Source of the DNA: Flavobacterium resistens
Lineage (GTDB): Bacteria > Bacteroidota > Bacteroidia > Flavobacteriales > Flavobacteriaceae
Direction: 5' to 3'
Length of the DNA: 64,000 nt
Assembly (NCBI RefSeq): GCF_900182645.1
Contig: NZ_FXTA01000002.1
Span: forward strand, 868,001 to 932,000
Shown here: piece by piece, positions 1 to 8,444 of the stretch
Numbering within the stretch: the stretch's first letter is position 1
How the letters are laid out: every line of letters starts with the position of its first letter
Position numbers and translations under genes: made by a program
The notes under the pieces: model-generated
Seen by the model: the letters and a program-made list of their open reading frames with translations, nothing else
Told to the model about the DNA's origin: nothing
The model's database searches: none

Positions 1-341
1 AGATTTCCATCAGAGCCAAATTGCTTCTGCTGATAATCCATCATCTCCGTTTCCATGAATTTTATTTCTGTTTCTCTTTCATCAATAAGTTCTTTCGTCA
101 AAAGCGCTTTTTCAGCTTTTAAACTTTCTTTCAGTTTATTTATTTCTATTTTTTTGGATTCAATCTCTTGTTTCCACTTTTGAGCCTTTAGCTCCAATTG
201 AGCTGTTGCCTCTTTATAGTCAGAAACGTTTTCAAGAATATACTCCATATCGATGTAGCCAATTCTTGTCGTTCGTGTCTGTGCCTGACTTGTATTTGCT
301 ACAATCAAGGCTAAAAATAAAAATAAAAACTGTTTTCTCAT
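1..341 (-). CDS. OmpH/Skp-family periplasmic chaperone, 3' part missing
   Basis: The first 113 codons of a protein whose C-terminus lies outside the window. It begins with a typical signal peptide (MRKQFLFLFLALIVANTSQAQ), followed by the IGYIDMEYILENV motif usual at the start of OmpH/Skp proteins and then a long charged helical region rich in Lys and Glu, as in the Skp tentacles. Family knowledge: Skp/OmpH binds unfolded outer-membrane proteins in the periplasm. It lies 41 bp downstream of bamA on the same strand, the usual Bacteroidota order bamA-ompH, so it is probably co-transcribed with the barrel assembly gene. The start is the ATG at 341; no better start is visible. Confidence 0.85.
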   Translation of the reverse strand, partial: MRKQFLFLFLALIVANTSQAQTRTTRIGYIDMEYILENVSDYKEATAQLELKAQKWKQEIESKKIEINKLKESLKAEKALLTKELIDERETEIKFMETEMMDYQQKQFGSDGN

Positions 342-382
342 AACATAACTTTATTGATGATTTTTAACCAAACGCTAATTGT

Positions 383-3085
383 CTAAAATTGTTGTCCAAT
401 AATGAAATGAGTTTCCCATCCATTTGCTTTATTGGTAACAGAATTAGGCAGAGCATCGAAACCGTAACCGAAATCAATCCCTAATAATCCGAATGCCGGC
501 ATGAAAACACGTAAACCTACACCTGCAGAACGACTCAAATCAAACGGATTATAATCCTTAAATGTTGGATATGATGAACCTGCCTCTAAGAAAGTCAATG
601 CATAAATTGATGCTGACGATTTTAATGTAATAGGATAACGTAATTCCATAGAGAATTTGTTATAAATTGTTGCTCCAATTTGCTGACCTGCTGCATTTGT
701 TGGAGTCAATGATCCATTAGGATAACCTCTTAGACCTATCGTCTCTCTACCGTCCATTGAGTATTGCGCCATTCCGTCTCCACCTAAATAAAAACGCTCA
801 AACGGTACAACACCTCTTGATTGATCGTAAGCTCCTAAGAAACCAAACTCTGTCAGGGTTCTTAAAACTAATTTACCATAAACTTTAGTATACCAGTCTG
901 CTTTAAATTTAATTTTATAATACTCTAACCAATTGTATTTCTTTTGATCGACCTTAGCAACATCTGTATCAGCGCTTGCATAGTCAGATCCAACACTTAC
1001 ATATCCAGTTTTTCCATTAACTGTTTCTGTTTTTACATAATCGCCCGTGTTTAATGGTTGACCATCTACTCCAGAGTCAGGTGCTCCAGTATATTGTGTT
1101 TTGTATTCTTTTTGGTTTTCTAGATCTCCATATTTAATTCCGTTAAATAAAGAATATGGAGGTGTTACTTTTGCTGAAATACTAAATTCCGAACCATAAA
1201 TTGGGAAAATAGGATTTGTTCCTTTATTATTTCTTGTAAGACCAATAGTATAAGCAAGATTTCGTGATGCTCCATTACCAAATGTAAACAATCCAGTGTA
1301 ATAATTATTTAAGTCATAGTGCTGGTAACTTACAGATTGTGATAATACAAAGAAATCATCAGGTACTTGTAAACGTTTTGCTAAACCAACTTGTACTGTA
1401 AAAATATTAAAACTTTTGCTTTTATCAACAGTTCTTGTTGCATAATTGTTATTGAACTGTTTACTGTAGGAAATCGCAGAACTAAATTGTACTGGTTTTT
1501 TCCCGCCAAACCAAGGTTCAGAGAATGATAAACTATACGTTTGGAAGTAGGTACTTCCTTGTAAACGAAGTGCTACTTTTTGACCATCTCCCATCGGAAG
1601 CGGTTTGTATGACTCTTTGTTAAAAATATTTCTTGCCGAGAAGTTGTTGAACGAAAGACCTAAGGTTCCAATAAAACCACCTCCGCCGTAACCACCCTGA
1701 AGCTCAACCTGGCTAGATCCTTTTTCAACAAGTTGATATTCGATATCTACTGTTCCGGCTCCGGCATCAACATTTCTAAATTCTGGTTTGATAGATTCCG
1801 GGTCAAAGAAACCTAACTGACCAATTTCACGAATTGTTCTAACTAATTCTTCTTTACTGTATTTGTTTCCAGGTTTAGTTCTTAGCTCACGGTAAATTAC
1901 GTGATCATTTGTTTTGTCGTTTCCAGTAACATATATCTTGTTGAAATAAGCAATAGGACCTTCTGTCACTCTAATTTCAAAATCAATTGTGTCGTTTACT
2001 GTTTTTACCTCTACGGCATTAATATTAGAGAATAGGTAACCATTGTTTTGGTACAAGTTTGTAATATCTTCTGCATCTGGTTTTGTTTTATCAGCAATAC
2101 GTTTTTCAAGTAAAACTCCGTTGTAAGTTTCTCCTTTTTTGATTCCTAAATAACGGTGAAGAAGCTGATCAGAATAAACAGTGTTTCCTAAAAATTTAAT
2201 ATTTCCGAAATAATATTTGTTTCCTTCTTCTACATTAATTTTAATGGCAAGCATATTCTTCTGCTTGTTATAAGTCACAGAATCATAGATAATACGTGCA
2301 TCACGATATCCTTTTTCTTTATAAGCAGCAACTACTTTTTCTAAGTCGGTTTTGTATTTTTCAGGTATGAATTTTGAAGCTTTTAAGACACGTAGGACAT
2401 TCTTTTGTTTTGTGTCTTTCATTGCAGCTCTTAATTGAGTATCAGTAAGTTGTTGGTTTCCGATGAAGTCAATGCTGCTAATTTTTACCTTATCACCCTT
2501 GTCAATTCGGACAAGCATATTTACTTGGTTTCCGGCAAGAGTGTCAGGTGTATTTGTAATGATAACTTTTGTGTTATAGTAGCCTTCTTTTTTGTATTTA
2601 TTTTCAATGTAATTTTTCGTTGTCGTAATTAAGTTTTCATTGACAATTTTATTTTTTGTCAAATTATTGTCCTTAATAAGTCCTTCGACTTTGCTTTTCT
2701 TTACACCAACGATTTTAACTTCGTTTAATTTAGGAAGTTCTACGATATCTAAATCCAGATAAATACTGTCATTTTCTACCTTATTTACATAAAATGCAAT
2801 TTCATCAAAAAGGCCAAGTTTGCCTAATTTTTTAATTGCGCTACTGATTTCTTCACCAGGAACTGTTATTTCCTGTCCTTTTTGAAGGCCAGAAAAGGTG
2901 ACAACTGTTTGTTCATTGAAGCTTATTTTACCAACAACAGAAACTTTAGCAAGAATATATTTTTTTCCTTGATCAAAAGGAACTCGATCTTGTGCTTTTA
3001 TTTGTGAAAAACTACCCAAAAGTAGTAGGGTAAGGACTATTTGTACTCTTTTTTGTAACACTAAAAAATTATTTAATTTGTTCAC
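383..3085 (-). CDS. bamA: Outer membrane protein assembly factor BamA (Omp85)
   Basis: Inserts beta-barrel proteins into the outer membrane. About 900 residues: a signal peptide ending near KAQ (residue 32), five POTRA-like repeats in roughly the first 450 residues (for example VEGNKYYFGNIKFLGN and VTEGPIAYFNKIYVTGN), then a bacterial surface antigen barrel with glycine- and aromatic-rich strands ending in the terminal Phe (IIGQQF) expected of a beta-signal. The open frame extends further upstream without a good start inside uppS; I choose the GTG at 3085, which places the signal peptide at the N-terminus and overlaps the uppS stop by 17 bp. It lies in the run DUF6089-uppS-bamA-ompH. An earlier ATG (3136) would put charged residues before the signal peptide and is less likely. 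Confidence 0.93.
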   Translation of the reverse strand: MNKLNNFLVLQKRVQIVLTLLLLGSFSQIKAQDRVPFDQGKKYILAKVSVVGKISFNEQTVVTFSGLQKGQEITVPGEEISSAIKKLGKLGLFDEIAFYVNKVENDSIYLDLDIVELPKLNEVKIVGVKKSKVEGLIKDNNLTKNKIVNENLITTTKNYIENKYKKEGYYNTKVIITNTPDTLAGNQVNMLVRIDKGDKVKISSIDFIGNQQLTDTQLRAAMKDTKQKNVLRVLKASKFIPEKYKTDLEKVVAAYKEKGYRDARIIYDSVTYNKQKNMLAIKINVEEGNKYYFGNIKFLGNTVYSDQLLHRYLGIKKGETYNGVLLEKRIADKTKPDAEDITNLYQNNGYLFSNINAVEVKTVNDTIDFEIRVTEGPIAYFNKIYVTGNDKTNDHVIYRELRTKPGNKYSKEELVRTIREIGQLGFFDPESIKPEFRNVDAGAGTVDIEYQLVEKGSSQVELQGGYGGGGFIGTLGLSFNNFSARNIFNKESYKPLPMGDGQKVALRLQGSTYFQTYSLSFSEPWFGGKKPVQFSSAISYSKQFNNNYATRTVDKSKSFNIFTVQVGLAKRLQVPDDFFVLSQSVSYQHYDLNNYYTGLFTFGNGASRNLAYTIGLTRNNKGTNPIFPIYGSEFSISAKVTPPYSLFNGIKYGDLENQKEYKTQYTGAPDSGVDGQPLNTGDYVKTETVNGKTGYVSVGSDYASADTDVAKVDQKKYNWLEYYKIKFKADWYTKVYGKLVLRTLTEFGFLGAYDQSRGVVPFERFYLGGDGMAQYSMDGRETIGLRGYPNGSLTPTNAAGQQIGATIYNKFSMELRYPITLKSSASIYALTFLEAGSSYPTFKDYNPFDLSRSAGVGLRVFMPAFGLLGIDFGYGFDALPNSVTNKANGWETHFIIGQQF

Positions 3086-3809
3086 TGGTTTTTCCAAATC
3101 TACGTTCTCTTTTTTGATAACTAATGATAGCCTCATATAAATCTTGATCTTTAAAGTCTGGCCACAAGACATTCGTAAAATACAATTCTGCGTAGGCTAT
3201 CTGCCACAGCAAAAAGTTACTTATTCTATGTTCTCCACTTGTTCGTATTAATAAATCTACGTCTGGTAAATTTTGCGTGTAAAGATGCTCATTTATAATT
3301 GAATCGTCAATAGTGTCTAATGAAATTATATTATTTTTAACTTTATCGCTGATGATTCTCACGGCATTTACCAATTCTTCTCGCGATCCGTAACTTAAAG
3401 CCAATGTAAGAGTGAGGCGTGTATTGTTTTTGGTCTTCTCAATAACATCTAAAAGTTCCTTTTGGGCTGATTTAGGTAATTTTTCAAGATTTCCAATTGC
3501 ATTAAGTTTTATGTTGTTTTCTTGTAAAGTAACAAGCTCTTTTTTCAATGAATTGATTAATATTTTCATTAACGCTTCAACCTCTAATTTTGGGCGATTC
3601 CAATTTTCTGTTGAAAAAGCGTATAGCGTTAAATATTCGATGCCGAGTTTGGCACAGTTGGTAATTGTTTTTTTTACTGATTTCGTTCCGTTTTCATGAC
3701 CAAAAGCACGTAAAAATCCTTGTTGTTTTGCCCAACGTCCGTTTCCGTCCATAATAATGGCCAGATGTTTTGGTAAGTTTGAGCGATCTATAGAGTCTAG
3801 TAAATTCAT
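3069..3809 (-). CDS. uppS: Isoprenyl transferase (undecaprenyl diphosphate synthase family)
   Basis: Makes the cis-polyprenyl diphosphate (normally C55) that carries peptidoglycan and O-antigen precursors at the inner membrane. 246 residues, the usual family length. Visible signatures: IIMDGNGRWA near the N-terminus (Asp and Asn of the diphosphate-binding pocket), the LTLYAFSTENW segment, and the LLIRTSGEHRISNFLLWQ and AYAELYF motifs near the C-terminus. The start is taken as the ATG at 3809, only 4 bp after the stop of the DUF6089 gene; an upstream ATG at 3845 would overlap that gene by 32 bp and add a non-family N-terminus. Its 3' end overlaps bamA, so translational coupling is likely. Confidence 0.93.
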   Translation of the reverse strand: MNLLDSIDRSNLPKHLAIIMDGNGRWAKQQGFLRAFGHENGTKSVKKTITNCAKLGIEYLTLYAFSTENWNRPKLEVEALMKILINSLKKELVTLQENNIKLNAIGNLEKLPKSAQKELLDVIEKTKNNTRLTLTLALSYGSREELVNAVRIISDKVKNNIISLDTIDDSIINEHLYTQNLPDVDLLIRTSGEHRISNFLLWQIAYAELYFTNVLWPDFKDQDLYEAIISYQKRERRFGKTSEQIK

Positions 3810-3813
3810 TGTA

Positions 3814-4497
3814 TTATTCTGCGCAATAGCACGGTTTTTGTCCAAAGGTATACGTTAATGTAATTCCAGAAAAGACATACCAATCGTTATTATTTAAATT
3901 TCCAAAACGCAAATTCGAAAAATTGCTGCTTGACGGATTACTTCCATCAATATTGTCAGTAAAAGTATAGCGGGCACCAACTTCTGCTCCTATAACAAAA
4001 TGAGGTGTTACATTCGATTTAATTCCCAAAGTCATCGGAATAGCGATCGAACTCGAGGTTTTGTACTTTCTCGTTTCTCCTCCATTTATGTATAAATCAT
4101 CGTAAAAAAAGTAACTTAAACCTGAATATATATAAGGAGTAAATTTTGTATGATAATCATGTAGGTTGAAATCAAAAAAATTGAATTCTAAACCAGCCGA
4201 AAGTTCTTTGATGTTGTTTCTAAAGCGATATCCTCTTTTGCTTCTACCTGTCTCATCTGAGTCCAAATCATTTCCGGCAACTGTTGATTGTGTATAAGAA
4301 AAGCGATACGCATGACGCGGACTTTTATTCCATTTGTACAATACGCCAAAAGCCAGTTTGTCTGGATTGATATATGTCGTACTTCCGACGTCTCCAACAA
4401 AGTTGCTTCCACCTAGAAAAACACCAATCTCATTGATCTGAGCATTTAGTGTAATAAAGGGGAAAAAACATAACAATAAATTAAAAATTTTCTTCAT
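3814..4497 (-). CDS. DUF6089-family outer-membrane-like beta-barrel protein
   Basis: 227 residues with a clear signal peptide (MKKIFNLLLCFFPFITLNAQ), then alternating short polar/aromatic stretches typical of a small outer-membrane beta-barrel, ending FSGITLTYTFGQKPCYCAE. The family is conserved in Bacteroidota next to uppS and bamA; its molecular role is not known to me. Here it is the first gene of the uppS-bamA-ompH run, 4 bp ahead of uppS. The position suggests a role in envelope biogenesis, which is inference only. An unusual feature is the pair of cysteines (CYC) at the very C-terminus. Confidence 0.8.
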   Translation of the reverse strand: MKKIFNLLLCFFPFITLNAQINEIGVFLGGSNFVGDVGSTTYINPDKLAFGVLYKWNKSPRHAYRFSYTQSTVAGNDLDSDETGRSKRGYRFRNNIKELSAGLEFNFFDFNLHDYHTKFTPYIYSGLSYFFYDDLYINGGETRKYKTSSSIAIPMTLGIKSNVTPHFVIGAEVGARYTFTDNIDGSNPSSSNFSNLRFGNLNNNDWYVFSGITLTYTFGQKPCYCAE

Positions 4498-4670
4498 TTA
4501 ATTCAAAATTGCGTGCAAATATAATAATTATCGATACGAATCAACGTTGCTTTGATTAAATGTGCTTTTTTTTCAATTTACATTATGATTTTGAGACATT
4601 TAATGCGGATTCGATACATGCAGAACGAGAAAAAGTGGTATTATCGTATAGTCAGCCGTCAGAAAAAGAC

Positions 4671-5555
4671 TTAATTTCTTTTGTCTTCTCCCCAAAGCAA
4701 TTTATTTCTCAAAGTTTTCAGGAAAGTTTCGCCTGGAATCTCTACCATTTTGATTTTGTAATCTGTTTTTTTGATTTTTAAGATAGATTCGTTCTTTACA
4801 GATGAAATTCTGGAATCTAAAGAAACTAAATATTGATCTTCTCTTCCTGTAACTCGTAATGTTATTTCAGTGTCATCAGGAATCACAAGAGGGCGTGCCG
4901 TTAAGTTGTGTGGCGCGATTGGTGTGATAACAAGACTTTTTACATCTGGTGTTAATATTGGCCCGCCACAACTTAAAGAATAACCTGTAGATCCGGTTGG
5001 CGTGGAGATAATTAGGCCATCAGCCCAATAGGAATTTAAGTATTCGTTGTTTAAATACGTTTCTACAGTAATCATCGAAGTAGTGTCTTTACGGCTGACA
5101 GTAACTTCGTTCATTGCAAAATTTAGTTCCTTGAAAGCCTCATTGTTTGGTTCAGAAGTTAAACCAAGCAAAGTTCTTTCAGATGTTGTGTAGTTTTGAT
5201 CAATAACATATTGCAATAAACCGTCTATGTTTTCTTTTTGAACTTTGGCAAGAAATCCTAATCGACCCGCATTAATACCTAAAAGAGGAACGCCTGAATT
5301 ACGTACTAAAGCGGCAGATCTCAAAACGGTTCCGTCGCCACCAATACTGATCAGCATTTCAAAACTATTGTCTAAAATCGTACTCGACGAAAATGTTTTA
5401 TAGTCTTTTTTTACGAGTTGTTTTTCATAAAGCATCTGAAGAAAATTTTCCTCAATAACGATTTCAACATTATTGGAGGTTAAAAACGAGAAAATGTCTT
5501 TTATGATTGGCTCGGTGCTGTTTTGATAATATTGTCCGTAAATGGCTATTTTCAT
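4671..5555 (-). CDS. nadK: NAD kinase
   Basis: Phosphorylates NAD to NADP in the cytoplasm. 294 residues, the standard length. Motifs: GGDGT at residues 72-76 (ATP/NAD-binding loop with the catalytic Asp), GINAGRLGFLA, and TPTGSTGYSLSCGGPIL around residue 190, all diagnostic. It is transcribed in the same direction as the CBS-domain gene upstream (99-bp gap holding an AT-rich repeat) and the DUF6089 operon downstream (173-bp gap), so it may be its own transcription unit. Confidence 0.96.
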   Translation of the reverse strand: MKIAIYGQYYQNSTEPIIKDIFSFLTSNNVEIVIEENFLQMLYEKQLVKKDYKTFSSSTILDNSFEMLISIGGDGTVLRSAALVRNSGVPLLGINAGRLGFLAKVQKENIDGLLQYVIDQNYTTSERTLLGLTSEPNNEAFKELNFAMNEVTVSRKDTTSMITVETYLNNEYLNSYWADGLIISTPTGSTGYSLSCGGPILTPDVKSLVITPIAPHNLTARPLVIPDDTEITLRVTGREDQYLVSLDSRISSVKNESILKIKKTDYKIKMVEIPGETFLKTLRNKLLWGEDKRN

Positions 5556-5562
5556 TATTTTT

Positions 5563-5654
5563 TAAATTAGATAATTTGTCAATGTGTCAATTAGATAATT
5601 TGCAAATGTGAAAATTGTCTAATTAACTAATTTCCTCATTGGCACATTCGTAAT
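5563..5654. repeat. AATTAGATAATTTG-type palindromic repeat, copy 1
   Basis: The short gap between nadK and the CBS gene is filled by repeated TTAGATAATTTG units followed by an opposing ATTGTCTAATTA, so it can fold on itself. A similar arrangement, with the same ATTGTCTAATTA end, occurs at 29823-29912. No coding capacity. Confidence 0.5.
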
Positions 5655-6314
5655 TTATATATTAAGGTATTTGTCTAAATAATCAGAACGTTCTTTAAGG
5701 CTGTTGATATAAGCATCTTCCTGATGTTCAGAAATAATTTCATAATTATATCGTCTGAAAGTCTGAATGATTTCATTCATTGGCCCAACACCGATTTTGA
5801 CTGTAATCTGAACATTTTCCAAATCGGCTTCAGAAATAAAACAGCCCAGGATTTTTCCGTTATTGCTTTCCACAATCTGTGTTACCTGACCCATAGAATA
5901 ATCCAAAAGGCCTTTTTGAACAATTATAATACCTCCTTGTTCTTTTAGAAATGGAGTTTCCTGAAAGAATCGCATGATATCTTCCATTTCATAGTATCCA
6001 ATATATTCGTTGTTTTCATCCAATACCGGAATTGTATTAGTATGATTTTTAGCAAAAACCTCTAAAACGTCAAGCCAGATCATCGATTTTCGGGCAAAAA
6101 AACGTTCTAAAGTATATTTGTAGTCAATTGCTTTTTTATCTGTATCGAAAGTTTCAATATCGTCAGCGGCAATACTTCCTATAAAGATTCCGTCTTCTAA
6201 AACCGGGAAATGTGAAAAATCGACATCAGCAAAAAAGTCCTGAACAGATGCTATCGTTTCCAGGCTATCAATCGCTCTGAAATCATTGGTGATATAGTTT
6301 GTAATTTCTGTCAT
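5655..6314 (-). CDS. CBS-domain protein
   Basis: 219 residues. The N-terminal 120 residues form a pair of CBS motifs (for example FSHFPVLEDGIFIGSIAADDI and TIPVLDENNEYIGYYEMEDI), a module that usually senses adenine nucleotides. The C-terminal part (from about residue 130, GGIIIVQKGLLDYSMGQVTQIVESNNGKILG) resembles an ACT-like ligand-binding fold. No catalytic domain is visible. It lies just upstream of nadK and divergent from pdxJ; a link to cofactor metabolism is suggested only by position. Function is not known to me. Confidence 0.8.
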   Translation of the reverse strand: MTEITNYITNDFRAIDSLETIASVQDFFADVDFSHFPVLEDGIFIGSIAADDIETFDTDKKAIDYKYTLERFFARKSMIWLDVLEVFAKNHTNTIPVLDENNEYIGYYEMEDIMRFFQETPFLKEQGGIIIVQKGLLDYSMGQVTQIVESNNGKILGCFISEADLENVQITVKIGVGPMNEIIQTFRRYNYEIISEHQEDAYINSLKERSDYLDKYLNI

Positions 6315-6381
6315 AAATCAATTGAAGATATTTCCTTGCAAAATAATCAAAAAATACCAAAAACTACGACGTTTTACTTTG

Positions 6382-6389
6382 TATTTTTG
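6382..6389 (+). promoter_or_regulatory. Candidate -7 element for pdxJ
   Basis: TATTTTTG matches the Bacteroidota -7 consensus TAnnTTTG and lies 43 bp before the pdxJ ATG. No convincing TTG at the -33 position was found. Confidence 0.4.
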
Positions 6390-6431
6390 TCATTACAAAT
6401 ATAGTGTTACTAGAATTAATTATCTATTTAT

Positions 6432-7145
6432 ATGACAAAGTTAAGTGTAAATATCAATAAAATTGCAACCTTAAGAAATGCACGTGGCGGGAATGTTCCT
6501 GATTTATTAAAAGTAGCTGCCGATATTCAGAAATTTGGAGCTCAGGGAATCACCATTCATCCTCGTCCAGACGAGCGCCATATTCGTTATCAGGATGCTC
6601 GCGATTTAAAAGCAATTGTTACAACTGAATATAATATTGAAGGAAATCCACAGCATAATTTTATTGATTTGGTTTTAGAATGCAAACCAGATCAGGTTAC
6701 TTTAGTTCCAGATGCTATTGGAGCAATTACATCTTCAGCAGGTTGGGATACAATTAAAAATCAGGAATATTTGACAGAAGTAATTCAGGAATTTCAAAGA
6801 AATGGAATCCGAACTTCGATTTTTGTTGATCCGGTTTTGGAAATTATTGAAGGAGCAAAAAAAACTGGAACTGACAGAATTGAATTATACACCGAGGCTT
6901 TTGCGCATCAATATAGTTTAGGGAACGAAAGAGGAATTGATTCTTATGCTGAAGCTGCAAAACTGGCAAATGAATTAGGTTTAGGAATCAATGCCGGACA
7001 TGATTTGAGTTTGGATAATATCAAATTTTTCAAAGAGAATATTCCAGGTTTGCTTGAAGTGTCAATAGGGCATGCTTTAATTTCTGAAGCACTTTATCTA
7101 GGTTTAGATAATGTTGTAAATATGTATTTGAATAAATTGAAATAA
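6432..7145 (+). CDS. pdxJ: Pyridoxine 5'-phosphate synthase
   Basis: Condenses 3-amino-1-hydroxyacetone 1-phosphate with deoxyxylulose 5-phosphate to pyridoxine 5'-phosphate, the last ring-forming step of DXP-dependent vitamin B6 synthesis. 237 residues, the family length. Signatures: LSVNINKIATLRNARGG at the N-terminus, ITIHPRPDERHI, QVTLVPD and the C-terminal LGINAGHDLSLDN and EVSIGHALISEAL phosphate-binding segments. It starts at an ATG with a possible -7 box 43 bp upstream and is followed after 23 bp by the hydrolase gene, which probably shares its transcript. Confidence 0.96.
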   Translation: MTKLSVNINKIATLRNARGGNVPDLLKVAADIQKFGAQGITIHPRPDERHIRYQDARDLKAIVTTEYNIEGNPQHNFIDLVLECKPDQVTLVPDAIGAITSSAGWDTIKNQEYLTEVIQEFQRNGIRTSIFVDPVLEIIEGAKKTGTDRIELYTEAFAHQYSLGNERGIDSYAEAAKLANELGLGINAGHDLSLDNIKFFKENIPGLLEVSIGHALISEALYLGLDNVVNMYLNKLK

Positions 7146-7168
7146 ATCTTCAAAGTAAAAATAAAAGT

Positions 7169-7933
7169 ATGCTTTACTCAAAAATAGAAGGCGAAGGAAA
7201 ACCATTTGTTATAATGCATGGATTTCTGGGAATGTCAGACAATTGGAAAACACTCGCAGGACAATATGTAGAAGCTGGATTTCAGGTTCATATTTTAGAT
7301 TTAAGAAATCACGGACGTAGTTTTCATTCCGATGAATGGAGTTACGAAGCAATGGTTCAGGATGTGTTCGAATATTGCCAAGCAAATAATTTAACGAGAA
7401 TTGATATTCTTGGACATTCGATGGGCGGAAAAGTAGCAATGCTTTTTGCAACAACTCATCCCGAAATTGTAGATAAATTAATTGTGGCAGATATTGGTCC
7501 GAGATTTTACAAACAGCATCATCAGGATATTTTGGCAGGATTAAACGCTGTTGATTTTTCAGTAAAACCAAGCAGAGCTGATGTTGAGGAAATTGTAGCG
7601 CAATATGTTCCTGATTTTGGGACACGTCAGTTTTTGTTAAAGAATTTATATTGGAAAGAACCAGGACAATTAGCTTTTAGATTTAATCTGGAAGTTTTTA
7701 ATAATAATCTGGATGCAATTGGAAAACCTTTGGCAGAAGGTCTGGTTTTTGATAAACCGACACTATTTATCAGAGGAGGAGAATCGGGCTATATTCAGGA
7801 TGAAGATATTGATGCGATAAAAGAACATTTCCCGAATTTAAAATTAGAAACGATTCCAAATGCCGGACATTGGCTTCATGCCGAAAACCCTAAAATGTTT
7901 TTTGAAATTACGGCGGGGTTTTTAAAAGAATAG
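7169..7933 (+). CDS. Alpha/beta hydrolase (YbfF-like esterase)
   Basis: 254 residues with a full alpha/beta hydrolase fold signature: HGFLGMSDNW (oxyanion region), nucleophile elbow GHSMGG (Ser near residue 92), and the C-terminal NAGHWLHAENP carrying the catalytic His. The general layout resembles E. coli YbfF-type acyl-CoA/ester hydrolases; the substrate cannot be read from the sequence. No signal peptide, so cytoplasmic. It follows pdxJ by 23 bp and is likely in the same operon. Confidence 0.85.
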   Translation: MLYSKIEGEGKPFVIMHGFLGMSDNWKTLAGQYVEAGFQVHILDLRNHGRSFHSDEWSYEAMVQDVFEYCQANNLTRIDILGHSMGGKVAMLFATTHPEIVDKLIVADIGPRFYKQHHQDILAGLNAVDFSVKPSRADVEEIVAQYVPDFGTRQFLLKNLYWKEPGQLAFRFNLEVFNNNLDAIGKPLAEGLVFDKPTLFIRGGESGYIQDEDIDAIKEHFPNLKLETIPNAGHWLHAENPKMFFEITAGFLKE

Positions 7934-7986
7934 CACTTTTGATAAAAAATTATTATTTTTAAATTAAATTTTAAACCTGAAAAACT

Positions 7987-8331
7987 ATGAAATTATTACT
8001 CAGACTTCTTGTTACAGCTGCTTTGGTTTTGTTATTATCTAACCTTTTAACGGGGGTTGTGGTTACTAGTTTTGGAACAGCTGTAATTGTTGCAGTAGTT
8101 TTAGGCTTGCTGAATGTTTTTATAAAACCTATTTTAGTAGTGCTAACATTGCCGGTAACTGTTGTTACATTAGGTTTGTTTTTACTTGTCATAAATGCTT
8201 TAATGATTTTGGCTTGTACTAAAATTGTCGGAGGTTTTGCTGTCGATTCATTCTGGACGGCCTTAATTTTTAGTGTTATTTTGTCAATTCTGCAATCTAT
8301 CACCTATAAGATACTTGGAGACGATAAATAA
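7987..8331 (+). CDS. Phage-holin-4-superfamily small membrane protein
   Basis: 114 residues made almost entirely of about four hydrophobic segments (LLLRLLVTAALVLLLSNLL at the start, IVAVVLGLLNVFIKPILVVL in the middle), the pattern of the Phage_holin_4_2/YvlD family. Despite the name, members are common single genes in bacterial chromosomes, and no phage gene lies nearby, so a lysis role is not supported. It ends about 50 bp before a strong hairpin that could terminate its transcript. Confidence 0.8.
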   Translation: MKLLLRLLVTAALVLLLSNLLTGVVVTSFGTAVIVAVVLGLLNVFIKPILVVLTLPVTVVTLGLFLLVINALMILACTKIVGGFAVDSFWTALIFSVILSILQSITYKILGDDK

Positions 8332-8379
8332 AGTAAATTGAGCAGATTAAAACTGCTTCTAATACAATAGATTAAAAAC

Positions 8380-8418
8380 TTGGTTGGGTTGCAAAAATTT
8401 TATAATTTTGCAACCCAA
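8380..8418 (+). promoter_or_regulatory. Promoter of tig inside a 13-bp inverted repeat
   Basis: TAATTTTG (8403-8410) is a good -7 element with a TTG at 8380-8382, 20 nt upstream. The promoter is overlapped by a perfect inverted repeat: TTGGGTTGCAAAA (8384-8396) and TTTTGCAACCCAA (8406-8418), followed by T-rich sequence. The hairpin may act as the terminator of the preceding gene, as an operator for tig, or both. Confidence 0.6.
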
Positions 8419-8444
8419 TTTTATTATGTAAATTAAAGAAGAAG

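Noticed and set aside
4560..4781. Plus-strand 73-codon open frame in the gap after DUF6089
   Set aside because: Half of it runs antisense to the conserved end of nadK; no recognisable protein, no ribosome site or promoter. Considered a chance frame.
7209..7625. 138-codon minus-strand frame opposite the hydrolase
   Set aside because: Lies wholly antisense inside a clear alpha/beta hydrolase gene; composition (Leu, Gln rich) is typical of shadow frames.
7987..8331. Prophage marker from the holin-like gene
   Set aside because: No integrase, lysin, capsid or tail gene is near; the family is common as a chromosomal gene.
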